From the NCBI RefSeq assembly GCF_002858925.1, contig NZ_PJRS01000001.1:84461-148460 (forward strand): a stretch of DNA of 64,000 nt. The letters run 5' to 3'. The notes beneath the pieces were generated by a model. The model did no database searches. It was given only the letters and a program-made list of their open reading frames with translations, and was not told where the DNA came from. Source of the stretch: Caulobacter zeae. GTDB lineage: Bacteria; Pseudomonadota; Alphaproteobacteria; Caulobacterales; Caulobacteraceae. Positions 38,122-45,698 of this stretch are shown piece by piece (within the stretch, counting starts at the first letter, position 1; every line of letters starts with the position of its first letter). Made by a program: the position numbers and the translations under genes.

Positions 38122-38997
38122 CTAGGCGACCCAACGTCGCGGGTCGAGGGCCACCGGATCGTCGATGGCCATCTCGTCCCAGTCGAGATCCGGCGGCGGG
38201 CTGGAAGCAGCCGCCACCACGGCGGAAAGCTCGGCGGCCGAGGTCACCCCGACGATCACGGCCGAGGCCTCGGGGCGCGACAGGGCGAAGCCCAGAGCGG
38301 CCTGCAGCGGATCCGAACGGCCCTCGGCGATCATGCGGCGCACGCGCGACAGGCGGCCCGAGGCCCCCTTCAGCTGGGCCGGCACGCGGTCGGGCGGCAG
38401 GAACAGCAGGCCGTTGAGGAAGATCGAGCGAAGCTGCACCTCGACGCCCATGCCGGCGATGCGCTGCAGCGAGCCGTCGGCCAGCAGGCGCTGGTCGAGC
38501 AGGCTGGCGGGCGCCTGGATGATGTCGGGCTTGAAGCGGCGCGCCACGCCGACCGGATCGTCGGTGGCGTGGGCGGAGATGCCGATGTTGCGGAACAGGC
38601 CCTGCTCGCGCAGGCGGTGCAGGCGGTCCCACATGGCCGGGCCATGGGCGCCGAACAGTTCCGACGGCGATTGAACGACGATGGTGTCGGCGCGCTCCAG
38701 GCCCATGCGACGCAGAGAGGCGCGGGCCTCGGCCTCGACGAAGTCGGGGCCGCGGTCGGCGCGGGCGGCGGCCAGGGTCACCCGGCACGAGACCGGACGC
38801 GGGATCAGGTCGCCGAGCACGGATTCCGAGCGGCCATAGACGCCCGAGACGTCCAGCACCGACAGGCGGGCGCGGGCGGCGATGCTGAGGATGTCGCGGG
38901 CCTCGATCTCGGGAGAGCGCGAACGCGGCGACGCGTTCATGCCGTCCAGTCCGAACTGGGCGGCGGCAAGACCGAGCTTGGAGACGGTGAGCGACAT
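38122..38997 (-). CDS. Aldo/keto reductase-like protein with altered catalytic residues
   Basis: A 291-residue TIM-barrel protein of the aldo/keto reductase superfamily (LGLAAAQFGLDG, VLDVSGVYGRSESVLGDLI, LRRMGLERADTIVVQSP, NIGISAH). Asp49 and Tyr54 of the tetrad are kept. The expected Lys (usually VxTK) is Leu75 in CRVTLAAA, and the expected His is Gln109. Such changes suggest altered or lost reductase chemistry. It precedes the SpsF-like gene by 69 bp. The ATG at 38997 is the family start. Confidence 0.82.
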   Translation of the reverse strand: MSLTVSKLGLAAAQFGLDGMNASPRSRSPEIEARDILSIAARARLSVLDVSGVYGRSESVLGDLIPRPVSCRVTLAAARADRGPDFVEAEARASLRRMGLERADTIVVQSPSELFGAHGPAMWDRLHRLREQGLFRNIGISAHATDDPVGVARRFKPDIIQAPASLLDQRLLADGSLQRIAGMGVEVQLRSIFLNGLLFLPPDRVPAQLKGASGRLSRVRRMIAEGRSDPLQAALGFALSRPEASAVIVGVTSAAELSAVVAAASSPPPDLDWDEMAIDDPVALDPRRWVA

Positions 38998-39097
38998 GAA
39001 CTTCCGCGTCGGATGAAGCACCAATGTCGGAGAGCCTACGCGCCAAGGTTTGAAGAAGGCGTTTCTGGAACCTTGCCGAGGGGTTAAGATCGCGCCG

Positions 39098-40096
39098 ATG
39101 GACCTTACCGATCCCGCCGCCGTTTCCGGCCCCGAATGGCCCATGCACGGACTGGCCGACGACATGCGGCCGGCCCTCGAAATCGCCCTGGCTCAGGGCC
39201 CCGCGGCCCTGGCCACCATCATCGGGCTGGAAGGCGGCGGCCCGCGTCCGGTGGGCACGCAGATGGTGTTCGCGCAAGGCTTTGTCGCCGGCTTCCTGTC
39301 GGGCGGCTGCATCGAGGGCGACGTCGAACTGCACGCACGGGAAGTGCTCGAAACGGGTCTTCCCAAGCGCCTCGTCTATGGCGAGGGCAGCCCCTGGCCG
39401 GACATCCGCCTGCTGTGCGGCGCCCGCATCGAGATCCTGGTCGAACGCCTTAACGCCGACGATGGCGCGTTGCGCGACCTTTTGACTCACGCCCGAAAAA
39501 GGCGCCCGGCGCTGTGGTTCACCGACGGGACGAAGCGAGTCTGCGCGCCGGTCGGGGCGACGCCGGTTCCGTGGCCCGGCGTGTTCGTGCGCCGCTTCGA
39601 TCCGGCACCGCGCCTGGTGGTGATGGGCGGCGATCCCACCGCCCTGGCCCTGGCGAGCCTCGGCGTGCAGGCCGGTTTCGAGACCACGCTGGCGCGCCCC
39701 AAGGGCCCGATAGCCGCTCCGCCCCTGCCGGGCGTGCGCTACAGCCGCGAGGCGCCGAAGGTCGCCCTCCTCGACGCAGGCCTCGACGCCTGGACCGCCG
39801 TGGCGGTGTGCAGCCACGACATGGCGCTCGACCACGAGGCCCTGCTGGCCGCCCTGCCCTCGCCGGCGCCCTATGTCGGCCTGCTGGGGGCCCGGCGGCG
39901 CCTGTCCGAACGGCTCGCCGCGCTGAAGGCCGACGGCCTGACGGAAAGGGACTTGGCCAAGCTGCGCGCGCCCATCGGCCTGGATCTCGGCGGCAAGGCC
40001 CCTTTCGAGGTGGCCGTGGCCGTGATCGGCGAGATCATCGCCACGCGCAACGGCCAGCCGGCGCTGGAGCGGCGGGCGGAGAGCCTGGCGTACTAA
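39098..40096 (+). CDS. XdhC/CoxI-family molybdenum hydroxylase maturation protein
   Basis: A 332-residue protein of the XdhC family, which binds molybdenum cofactor, promotes its sulfuration and hands it to xanthine-dehydrogenase-type enzymes. Motifs: LEGGGPRPVGTQMVF, FLSGGCIEGDVELHA with its Cys, and the Rossmann C-terminal domain with RLVVMGGDPTALALA, VCSHDMALDHEALLAA and YVGLLGARRRLSERLA. It is near the moa cluster and the IorAB hydroxylase at 45.7-48.4 kb, its likely client. The ATG at 39098 is chosen; an open frame reaches 39050. Confidence 0.9.
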   Translation: MDLTDPAAVSGPEWPMHGLADDMRPALEIALAQGPAALATIIGLEGGGPRPVGTQMVFAQGFVAGFLSGGCIEGDVELHAREVLETGLPKRLVYGEGSPWPDIRLLCGARIEILVERLNADDGALRDLLTHARKRRPALWFTDGTKRVCAPVGATPVPWPGVFVRRFDPAPRLVVMGGDPTALALASLGVQAGFETTLARPKGPIAAPPLPGVRYSREAPKVALLDAGLDAWTAVAVCSHDMALDHEALLAALPSPAPYVGLLGARRRLSERLAALKADGLTERDLAKLRAPIGLDLGGKAPFEVAVAVIGEIIATRNGQPALERRAESLAY

Positions 40097-40099
40097 CCC

Positions 40100-40243
40100 A
40101 CGTCATCCCGGCCGGAGCGAAGCGGAGAGCCAGGAACCAGGGGCGAGCGGCAAGGCGTCGACAGCTGCCAACGGCGCGACCCCGACCACCGCGCCCAGTC
40201 CCCTGGGTCCTGGATAAGCGCTACGCGCTTTCCGGGATGACGA
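40100..40243. repeat. Intergenic inverted repeat, family C
   Basis: The ends CGTCATCCCGGCCGGAGCGA and TCCGGGATGACG are complementary; inside are AGCCAGGAACCAGGGGCG and TGGGTCCTGGAT, plus AGCGCTACGCGCT. It occupies most of the gap between convergent xdhC and moaC. Only one copy was seen here, but the motif looks like a known class of dispersed alphaproteobacterial palindrome. Confidence 0.65.
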
Positions 40244-40265
40244 CGGAAGGGGCTGCAACAAGCCC

Positions 40266-40733
40266 TCAGGCGCTCCAGTCCCCCGACTTCCCACCGGTCT
40301 TCTCCAGCAGCCGCACGGCCTCGATGACCATGCCCTTCTCGGCGGCCTTCAGCATGTCGTAGATGGTCAGGCAGGCTACCGAGACGGCCGTGAGGGCCTC
40401 CATCTCTACGCCCGTCGGACCGGTGGTCTTGACCCGCGCGGTCACCGACAGCCCGCCCTCGCCCGGCTCGACCTCGACCATCACCTTCGAAAGCGCCAGC
40501 GGGTGGCACAGGGGGATCAGGTCCGAGGTCTTCTTGGCCGCCATCACCCCGGCCAGCTCGGCCACGGCGCGCACGTCGCCCTTGCGGCCCGTTCCGGAAA
40601 CGGCCAGGGCCAGGGTCTCAGGCGCCATCCGCACGAAGCCCGTCGCCGCCGCCTCGCGGGCCGTGGCGGGCTTGTCGGAGACGTCGACCATGCGGGCGCG
40701 GCCCTGGTCGTCGATGTGGGTCAGCTTGCTCAC
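40266..40733 (-). CDS. moaC: Cyclic pyranopterin monophosphate synthase MoaC
   Basis: A 155-residue enzyme that makes cyclic pyranopterin monophosphate from the MoaA product. Family text: [40 protein letters not shown] with its catalytic Lys and His, and [20 protein letters not shown] followed by [11 protein letters not shown]. It is the last gene of the minus-strand moaA-D-E-B-C group, 13 bp after moaB. Confidence 0.97.
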   Translation of the reverse strand: MSKLTHIDDQGRARMVDVSDKPATAREAAATGFVRMAPETLALAVSGTGRKGDVRAVAELAGVMAAKKTSDLIPLCHPLALSKVMVEVEPGEGGLSVTARVKTTGPTGVEMEALTAVSVACLTIYDMLKAAEKGMVIEAVRLLEKTGGKSGDWSA

Positions 40734-40746
40734 GTCTCGAAGAGCC

Positions 40747-41295
40747 CTATCGTTCCAGAAGTCGAGGCATCAGCTCGACCATGTTGCAGGGCTTGTGGCG
40801 GCTGTCGAGCTGGGCGGCGATCACCTTGTCCCAGCCGTCCTTCACCGCGCCGTTCGAGCCCGGCAGGCAGAACACGAACACCCCGTCGATGATCCCGGCG
40901 GTGGCTCGCGACTGCAAGGTCGACAGCCCCACCGTGGCGTAGGAGACGAGGTGGAACACGACCGCGAAACCGTCGATGACCTTGTCGAACAGCGGCTGCA
41001 GCGCCTCGACGGTGACGTCGCGGCCGGTCAGGCCCGTGCCGCCGGTGGTGACGATGGCGTCGACCTGCCCGCTCGCGATCCAGCCGCGCACGGTGGCGCG
41101 GATCTTCTCGATGTCGTCGCGCACCACCGCCCGGCCGGCGAACTCGTGGCCGGCGTCCTGCACGCGCTCGATCAAGATCTGGCCGGAGGTGTCGGTGCTC
41201 TCATCACGAGTGTCGGAGACGGTCAGGATCGCCACCCGCACCGGCTTGAACGGCAGCTCCGGCTTGATCCCGCCGCCCGGGGTGAGGCCTGACAT
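40747..41295 (-). CDS. moaB: Molybdenum cofactor biosynthesis protein MoaB
   Basis: A 182-residue MoaB/MogA-fold protein. Motifs: [40 protein letters not shown] and [18 protein letters not shown]. It is the MPT adenylyltransferase-like component (MoaB in MogA-lacking bacteria). It is 13 bp upstream of moaC and 74 bp downstream of moaE on the same strand. Confidence 0.92.
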   Translation of the reverse strand: MSGLTPGGGIKPELPFKPVRVAILTVSDTRDESTDTSGQILIERVQDAGHEFAGRAVVRDDIEKIRATVRGWIASGQVDAIVTTGGTGLTGRDVTVEALQPLFDKVIDGFAVVFHLVSYATVGLSTLQSRATAGIIDGVFVFCLPGSNGAVKDGWDKVIAAQLDSRHKPCNMVELMPRLLER

Positions 41296-41369
41296 GCGAT
41301 GCTCCCGCTTCCTTGCTTACCGCGCGACAGGCGCCGAAACCGCTGACACTTTCGGCTGTCGCGCTTTGG

Positions 41370-41810
41370 TCAATCCCAACGTTGAGCGTCGGTCCTATCC
41401 TGAGCTGTCGGCTCGATCCAGCGGGCGCCGGCCGGGCCGTGCTCCTTCTTCCAGAACGGCGCCCGGCTCTTGAGCCAGTCCATCAGGAAGTCGCACGCCT
41501 CGAAGGCGGCCCGGCGGTGCTTGGACGCCGTCGCCACGAACACCACCGCCTCGCCCGGCGCGATCTTTCCCACGCGATGGACGATGCGCCAGCTCTGCAA
41601 ACCAAAGCGTTCGGCGGCTTCGACTGCGAAGGTCTCGATCGCGCTTTCGGTGAAGCCGGGATAGGCCTCCAACTCCAGGATCGACGCGGCCCCGCCCTCG
41701 GCGCGGGCCAGGCCGACGAAGCTGGCCACCGCCCCGGTCTCGTCGCGGCCGGCGCAGAAGGCCGTCAGCAGCGCGCCGGGCTCGAACGGCGCTTCGGTCA
41801 GGGTGATCAT
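41370..41810 (-). CDS. moaE: Molybdopterin synthase catalytic subunit MoaE
   Basis: A 146-residue large subunit of molybdopterin synthase, which adds the two dithiolene sulfurs carried by MoaD. Motifs: GAVASFVGLARAEGG, LELEAYPGFTESAIE, RIVHRVGKIAPGEAVVFVAT and the Lys-containing RAAFEACDFLMDWLKSRAPF and WKKE. Its ATG overlaps the moaD stop by 4 bp (ATGA), so the two subunits are made together. Confidence 0.96.
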   Translation of the reverse strand: MITLTEAPFEPGALLTAFCAGRDETGAVASFVGLARAEGGAASILELEAYPGFTESAIETFAVEAAERFGLQSWRIVHRVGKIAPGEAVVFVATASKHRRAAFEACDFLMDWLKSRAPFWKKEHGPAGARWIEPTAQDRTDAQRWD

Positions 41811-42046
41811 CCGCCGCTCATCGGCGGCAGGAAGGCGACCTCGACGCCGGCCGCCAGAACGGCCTCGCCGCGCACCAGCGTCTTGTCGACGGCCACCTGC
41901 ACGCCGGGCCCGGCGAGCGCCTCGGCCAGTTCGGCGTCGTCATTGGCGAGGCAGGCGCGCAGGGCGGCCAGGCTTTCCGCCTCGACCTCGCGCTCGCGCC
42001 AGCCGGCCTGGTCGGCGAGGCGCCCGAACAGCAGCACGCGGGCCAT
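41807..42046 (-). CDS. moaD: Molybdopterin synthase sulfur-carrier subunit MoaD
   Basis: A 79-residue ubiquitin-like protein. It begins MARVLLFGRLADQAGW and ends FLPPMSGG, with the invariant C-terminal Gly-Gly that becomes a thiocarboxylate. It lies 3 bp after moaA and overlaps moaE by 4 bp. Confidence 0.96.
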   Translation of the reverse strand: MARVLLFGRLADQAGWREREVEAESLAALRACLANDDAELAEALAGPGVQVAVDKTLVRGEAVLAAGVEVAFLPPMSGG

Positions 42047-42049
42047 CGC

Positions 42050-43069
42050 CTAGCCTCCGGTCGTCGACATGTGGCGAGCCACGGCCGGGCGCGGCGCGTC
42101 GACCTGGAAGTCGTGCCCCTTGGGCTTGGAGCCGATCGCCGCGTGGATGGCCGCCACCAGCTCGCCGTCGGTCGCCCCGCCGCGCAGCACGGCCCGCAGG
42201 TCGCTGGCGTCGTCACGGCCAAGGCAGGTGTGCAGGGTGCCGGTGCAGGTCAGCCGCACGCGATTGCAGGCCTCGCAGAAATTGTGGCTCAGCGGCGTGA
42301 TGAAGCCCAGGCGCCCGCCGGTCTCCTCGACCTTGGCGTAGCGGGCCGGGCCGCCGGTGGCGTAGGCGAGATCCGTCAGGGTCCAGTAGGAGGACAGCTC
42401 GCGCCGCACGTCGCGCAGCGACAGGAACTGGTCGGTGCGGTCCTCGTCGATCTCGCCCAGCGGCATGGTCTCGATCAGGGTCATGTCGCAGCCGCGCGCG
42501 TGCGCCCACTGGATCAGGCCCGGCAGCTCGGCGGCGTTGTCGCGCTTCAGCGCCACGGCGTTGATCTTGACTTGGATGCCGGCCGCCAGGGCCGCGTCGA
42601 TCCCGCCCACAACCTTGGCCACGTCGCCGCCGCGGGTCAGACGCCGGAAGAGGTCGGGCTTGAGGGTGTCGAGCGAGACATTGATCCGCTTCACCCCCAG
42701 GGCCGCCAGGCGATCGGCGTGCTGCGCCAGCTGGGTGCCGTTGGTGGTCAGGGTCAGCTCGTCCAGCACGCCGGACTTCAGGTGGCGCGAAAGGGCCTCG
42801 ACCAGCTCCATGATCCCCTTGCGAACCAGCGGCTCGCCGCCGGTCAGGCGCAGCTTGCGCACGCCCAGGCCGACGAAGGTCGAGGCCAGGCGATCCAGCT
42901 CTTCCAGCGTCAGCACCTGCGCCTTCGGCAGGAAGGTCATGTGCTCGGCCATGCAGTAGACGCAGCGCAGGTCGCAGCGGTCGGTGACCGAAACGCGCAG
43001 ATAGGTCACTGCTCGGCCGAAGCCGTCGATCAGTCGGGGGCTGTCGTCAGGGGACGTCATATCGGCCAT
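42050..43069 (-). CDS. moaA: GTP 3',8-cyclase MoaA (radical SAM)
   Basis: A 339-residue radical-SAM enzyme that starts molybdenum cofactor synthesis from GTP. The N-terminal 4Fe-4S motif is [14 protein letters not shown]. The second cluster motif is [20 protein letters not shown], and the protein ends in Gly-Gly, needed for activity in this family. GGAGG lies 8 nt before the ATG at 43069. It is divergent from mocA with only 37 bp between them, so the promoters must overlap. First gene of moaA-D-E-B-C. Confidence 0.96.
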   Translation of the reverse strand: MADMTSPDDSPRLIDGFGRAVTYLRVSVTDRCDLRCVYCMAEHMTFLPKAQVLTLEELDRLASTFVGLGVRKLRLTGGEPLVRKGIMELVEALSRHLKSGVLDELTLTTNGTQLAQHADRLAALGVKRINVSLDTLKPDLFRRLTRGGDVAKVVGGIDAALAAGIQVKINAVALKRDNAAELPGLIQWAHARGCDMTLIETMPLGEIDEDRTDQFLSLRDVRRELSSYWTLTDLAYATGGPARYAKVEETGGRLGFITPLSHNFCEACNRVRLTCTGTLHTCLGRDDASDLRAVLRGGATDGELVAAIHAAIGSKPKGHDFQVDAPRPAVARHMSTTGG

Positions 43070-43106
43070 AGGATAAGCCTCCGAAGGCGTCGCGGAAAGG
43101 GATCGC

Positions 43107-43685
43107 ATGCGACTTGAGGCCATCGTCCTGGCGGCTGGCGCGGGAACGCGCTTCGGCGGCGGCAAGCTGCTCGCCGGCTATCGCGGCCGGCCGCTGCTGG
43201 ACCATGCCCTTGACGCGGCTCTGGCGGCCCCGGTGGAGCGGGTGACGGTGGTGATCCGGCCCGGAGACGCAGCGGTCGCGGCCCTGGTCGCCGCGCGTCC
43301 CGACCAGCGCCTGCGCCCCCTGCTCGCCCCCGACGCCGCCGAGGGCCTGGGCGCCTCGCTGCGCGCCGGGATCGCGTCGCTGGATCCAGCGACGACGGGC
43401 GTCTTCGTGTTCCTGGGCGACATGCCGGACGTTCCGCACGGCCTGGCGGGCGAACTGGCTACGCAGCTGGACGGATCGACCCGGATCGTTGCCCCGGTTC
43501 ATGCCGGCCAGCGCGGCCACCCGGTGCTGTTCTCGAAAGCCTGCTTCCCGGACCTCCTGGCCCTTTCGGGCGATCGCGGCGCCCAGGGGCTGATGGCGGC
43601 GGCGGGCGATGCGCAGGTCATGGTCCCGACCGACGCGCCCGGCGTGCTGTTCGACGTCGACCGGCGCGAGGACCTGGCGGACTAG
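43107..43685 (+). CDS. MocA-type molybdenum cofactor cytidylyltransferase
   Basis: A 192-residue NTP transferase of the MobA-like family. The N-terminal [20 protein letters not shown] is the nucleotide-binding loop, with [15 protein letters not shown] and [20 protein letters not shown] as metal and substrate motifs. The GxxGHP form is typical of MocA, which attaches CMP to the cofactor of hydroxylases such as IorAB. It is divergent from moaA. Its stop shares CTAG with the convergent gene. Confidence 0.88.
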   Translation: MRLEAIVLAAGAGTRFGGGKLLAGYRGRPLLDHALDAALAAPVERVTVVIRPGDAAVAALVAARPDQRLRPLLAPDAAEGLGASLRAGIASLDPATTGVFVFLGDMPDVPHGLAGELATQLDGSTRIVAPVHAGQRGHPVLFSKACFPDLLALSGDRGAQGLMAAAGDAQVMVPTDAPGVLFDVDRREDLAD

Positions 43686-44134
43686 ACGCCCTCGTCCCCG
43701 ACCCGACGCTGCTCGCGCCAATGCCGCCAGACAGCCACCGCCAGCATGGCCAGGATGCCGTAGCTCCAGACCGCCAGGCTCAGCTTGTAGGTGTTGATGG
43801 TCACGCGATGGTCGATGACCGTGGCCAGGTGCGAGGCCACGCCCAGCATCTGGAACGCCGCCACCACCACCGTCCACAGCCGGCGTGACGACAGCGAGAC
43901 CCAGACGAACAGGGCGGCGATCACCCCGTCGACCAGCATCAGGCCGATGTCGGCGAAACGCGCGCTGTTGCGAAAGACGATCAGCGAGACGACCCATCCG
44001 CCCAGCGTGATCATGCCGACGCGCCGCGCGGGCTTGTCTCCGAACCGTATGGCCAGACCGCAGACGACGATCGCCACGCCGAAGGAAATCAAGGCTTGTA
44101 TCAAAGGAGGCCCCCCGACTCGCGGGGGCAACAT
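43682..44134 (-). CDS. Small multi-helix membrane protein of unknown function
   Basis: About 150 residues with four or five hydrophobic helices, including LIQALISFGVAIVVCGLAI, MITLGGWVVSLIVF, IGLMLVDGVIAALFVWVSLS and VWSYGILAMLAVAVWRHW. The ATG at 44134 adds a Pro-rich start; a TTG at 44104 right before IQALISF is an equally good choice. The TAG stop overlaps the convergent mocA in a shared CTAG. I do not recognise the family. Confidence 0.7.
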   Translation of the reverse strand: MLPPRVGGPPLIQALISFGVAIVVCGLAIRFGDKPARRVGMITLGGWVVSLIVFRNSARFADIGLMLVDGVIAALFVWVSLSSRRLWTVVVAAFQMLGVASHLATVIDHRVTINTYKLSLAVWSYGILAMLAVAVWRHWREQRRVGDEGV

Positions 44135-44197
44135 GACGCAAGTCGGGCCCGGATCAAGCGTGATCCGAGCCCGTGCTCACTTGAGGGGCGACGCGCC

Positions 44198-44413
44198 CTA
44201 GTGGTGCGTCAGCCGGCCTTCGCCGAGGATCCGACGCACCTCGTCGATCACGACCAGGGCGCCTTCGGCGTCGTTGGCCTCTTCCATGGCGATCAGCCGA
44301 TGCATGAGCGCTGTCAGCACCCGCTTCTGGATCGGGCAGAGGTCGCGCAGGCAGCGGCCGAATTCGGCGGCTTCATCGATCGCCGGCTGAAGCGCGGCGA
44401 GAACGGCGGTCAT
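44198..44413 (-). CDS. Small helical protein of unknown function
   Basis: A 71-residue, all-helical-looking acidic protein (LAALQPAIDEAAEFGRCLRD, VLTALMHRLIAMEEANDAEG) with two Cys near the middle (GRCLRDLCP). Not recognised. It follows the 117-residue gene by 39 bp on the same strand and has a hairpin about 25-50 bp past its stop (GGATCA/TGATCC near 44150-44168). It is probably co-transcribed with the gene above. Confidence 0.6.
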   Translation of the reverse strand: MTAVLAALQPAIDEAAEFGRCLRDLCPIQKRVLTALMHRLIAMEEANDAEGALVVIDEVRRILGEGRLTHH

Positions 44414-44452
44414 GGATTGGCTCCAGGAATAAGAGGGGGGCGCGGCGCGGCC

Positions 44453-44806
44453 TTAAGCGGCGCGGGCGCCGTCGATGGCGCGCAGGCCGATGGTGCGCGG
44501 CGTATCGCCGTCCTCGGACTTGCCCATGTCGCCGATGGCCAGGGCGCCGCAGCCGATCTGGGCGCGGACTTCGGCGAGATCGCTGTGCGCCTTCACGATG
44601 GTCCGACGGGCGGAAAGAATGTGGATCAGGGTGTCGCCGAGGGTCTCGATCGCTTCCTGGCCGATCACGGCCGACAGCTGCGCATCGAGCCGCAGGGAGG
44701 GCAGCAGGCCCACCAGCTCGGCGGTTTCACGCAGGGCCGCATCGATGGCGGCTTCGGCGCGCTTCAGTTTCTCGGCCCCAGCACGGGCCGCGTCGCTGCG
44801 TTTCAT
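44453..44806 (-). CDS. Small helical protein of unknown function
   Basis: A 117-residue protein, probably helical over residues 1-85 (ARAGAEKLKRAEAAIDAALR, AIETLGDTLIHILSARRTIV), with a loose C-terminus (DGDTPRTIGLRAIDGARAA). GGGAGAG precedes the ATG at 44806. No family recognised. It resembles the 71-residue neighbour in size and composition, and the two may act together. Confidence 0.65.
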   Translation of the reverse strand: MKRSDAARAGAEKLKRAEAAIDAALRETAELVGLLPSLRLDAQLSAVIGQEAIETLGDTLIHILSARRTIVKAHSDLAEVRAQIGCGALAIGDMGKSEDGDTPRTIGLRAIDGARAA

Positions 44807-44880
44807 GCAAGACTCTCCCACTCGCGCGGGAGCCCCCCGCACGTTCAAGGCAGTTGGATTGTTGGAAAGCTGGTCGCCGG

Positions 44881-45624
44881 TCAGTGCGCCGGCGGCGTGC
44901 TCCAGCCCTCGCGGAACCGCTGGAGGGCGAAGAGGAATTCATGGGCTCCCATGGTCACCACGCTGAGCAGCACGCCGGCCGCCAGGGCTGAAACCAGGAT
45001 CAGGCCCATCCATTGGGCGGGAGTCAGGTCATTGCGCCAACCTCCCCGCGTTCGGACCGGATCGGACTGTCGTCCGACAGGAAGGCCGTCGCCGCGAGAA
45101 CCCGCAGCAGCAGCTTCGAAGGAGGATCGCCAGCCGCCTGCGCCTTGCGCAGCGCCGAAACCGTCTCCGGCACCAGGCGCTCCCGCTCGGGGGTGCCCGC
45201 CATCAGGGTCAGGCCCTCTTCCAGCGATTTCCAGCTCGCGATGAAGAAGGCCGAACCGGGAGCGCCCGAAGGCCTCGTCTTGGGTGAGTTGTCGTTCATG
45301 GCCATGGCCGCTCCCGCTGTTGAAGTCAGGAGAGACCGGCTCGGGCTCGACGGCTAGGTCTGGCGATTGCCTACGGTAGTCATTACCGGGGTCCCAATTA
45401 CCGGGGGCCTGCTCCCAGGCCACGAAGGCCAGGGCGGCGTCGCGGCGCGGCATGCCGGCCAGGCGACGGCGGGCGCTGAGCACATGCATCTCGACGGTCT
45501 TGGGCGACAGGCTGAGCAGGCGCGCGATTTCCTTCGAGCGCTGATGCTGGGCGATCAGGCGCAGGATCTCGCGCTCACGAGGCGTGAGTTTCTCGAAACC
45601 AAGGCTGTCGGCAGGCTCGACCAT
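44881..45624 (-). CDS. LuxR-type HTH protein with C-terminal membrane anchor (overlaps a nested gene)
   Basis: A 247-codon open frame. Residues 12-58 are a GerE/LuxR helix-turn-helix (LTPREREILRLIAQHQRSKE, then IARLLSLSPKTVEMHVLSAR). The C-terminal 55 residues, GGWRNDLTPAQWMGLILVSA and onward, have an RNDL motif and one transmembrane helix, as in HTH proteins of alphaproteobacteria that carry a C-terminal anchor. The middle (about 95-190) is Gly/Arg/Asp-rich with low third-position GC and looks like linker or non-coding translation. That stretch coincides with a well-biased ORF in another frame. Either a nested gene sits in the linker or the two ends belong to separate small genes. Confidence 0.6.
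   Translation of the reverse strand: MVEPADSLGFEKLTPREREILRLIAQHQRSKEIARLLSLSPKTVEMHVLSARRRLAGMPRRDAALAFVAWEQAPGNWDPGNDYRRQSPDLAVEPEPVSPDFNSGSGHGHERQLTQDEAFGRSRFGLLHRELEIAGRGPDPDGGHPRAGAPGAGDGFGAAQGAGGWRSSFEAAAAGSRGDGLPVGRQSDPVRTRGGWRNDLTPAQWMGLILVSALAAGVLLSVVTMGAHEFLFALQRFREGWSTPPAH
45024..45305 (-). CDS. Nested 93-residue protein inside the LuxR-anchor ORF
   Basis: A 93-codon frame with its own GGGAG 5 nt before the ATG at 45305. Third positions are mostly G or C, whereas the enclosing frame is only about half G/C there. The product is protein-like: SAFFIASWKSLEEGLTLMAG, RERLVPETVSALRKAQAAGD, and SKLLLRVLAATAFLSDDSPI. It has no family I know. It is in a different frame on the same strand as the LuxR-type ORF, and its end lies just before the RNDL-anchor region. 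Confidence 0.6.
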   Translation of the reverse strand: MAMNDNSPKTRPSGAPGSAFFIASWKSLEEGLTLMAGTPERERLVPETVSALRKAQAAGDPPSKLLLRVLAATAFLSDDSPIRSERGEVGAMT

Positions 45625-45698
45625 GGCGCTAAGATGGTCCTAGCACAGCCTCTCGTCCAGCGGTCCGACGTCAATTCCGGTCGCGCCAAGGTTAACGC

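Noticed and set aside
44145..44175. Hairpin after the 71-residue gene as a strong terminator
   Set aside because: The stem is interrupted and no T-tract follows, so it was kept only as a note in that gene's entry.
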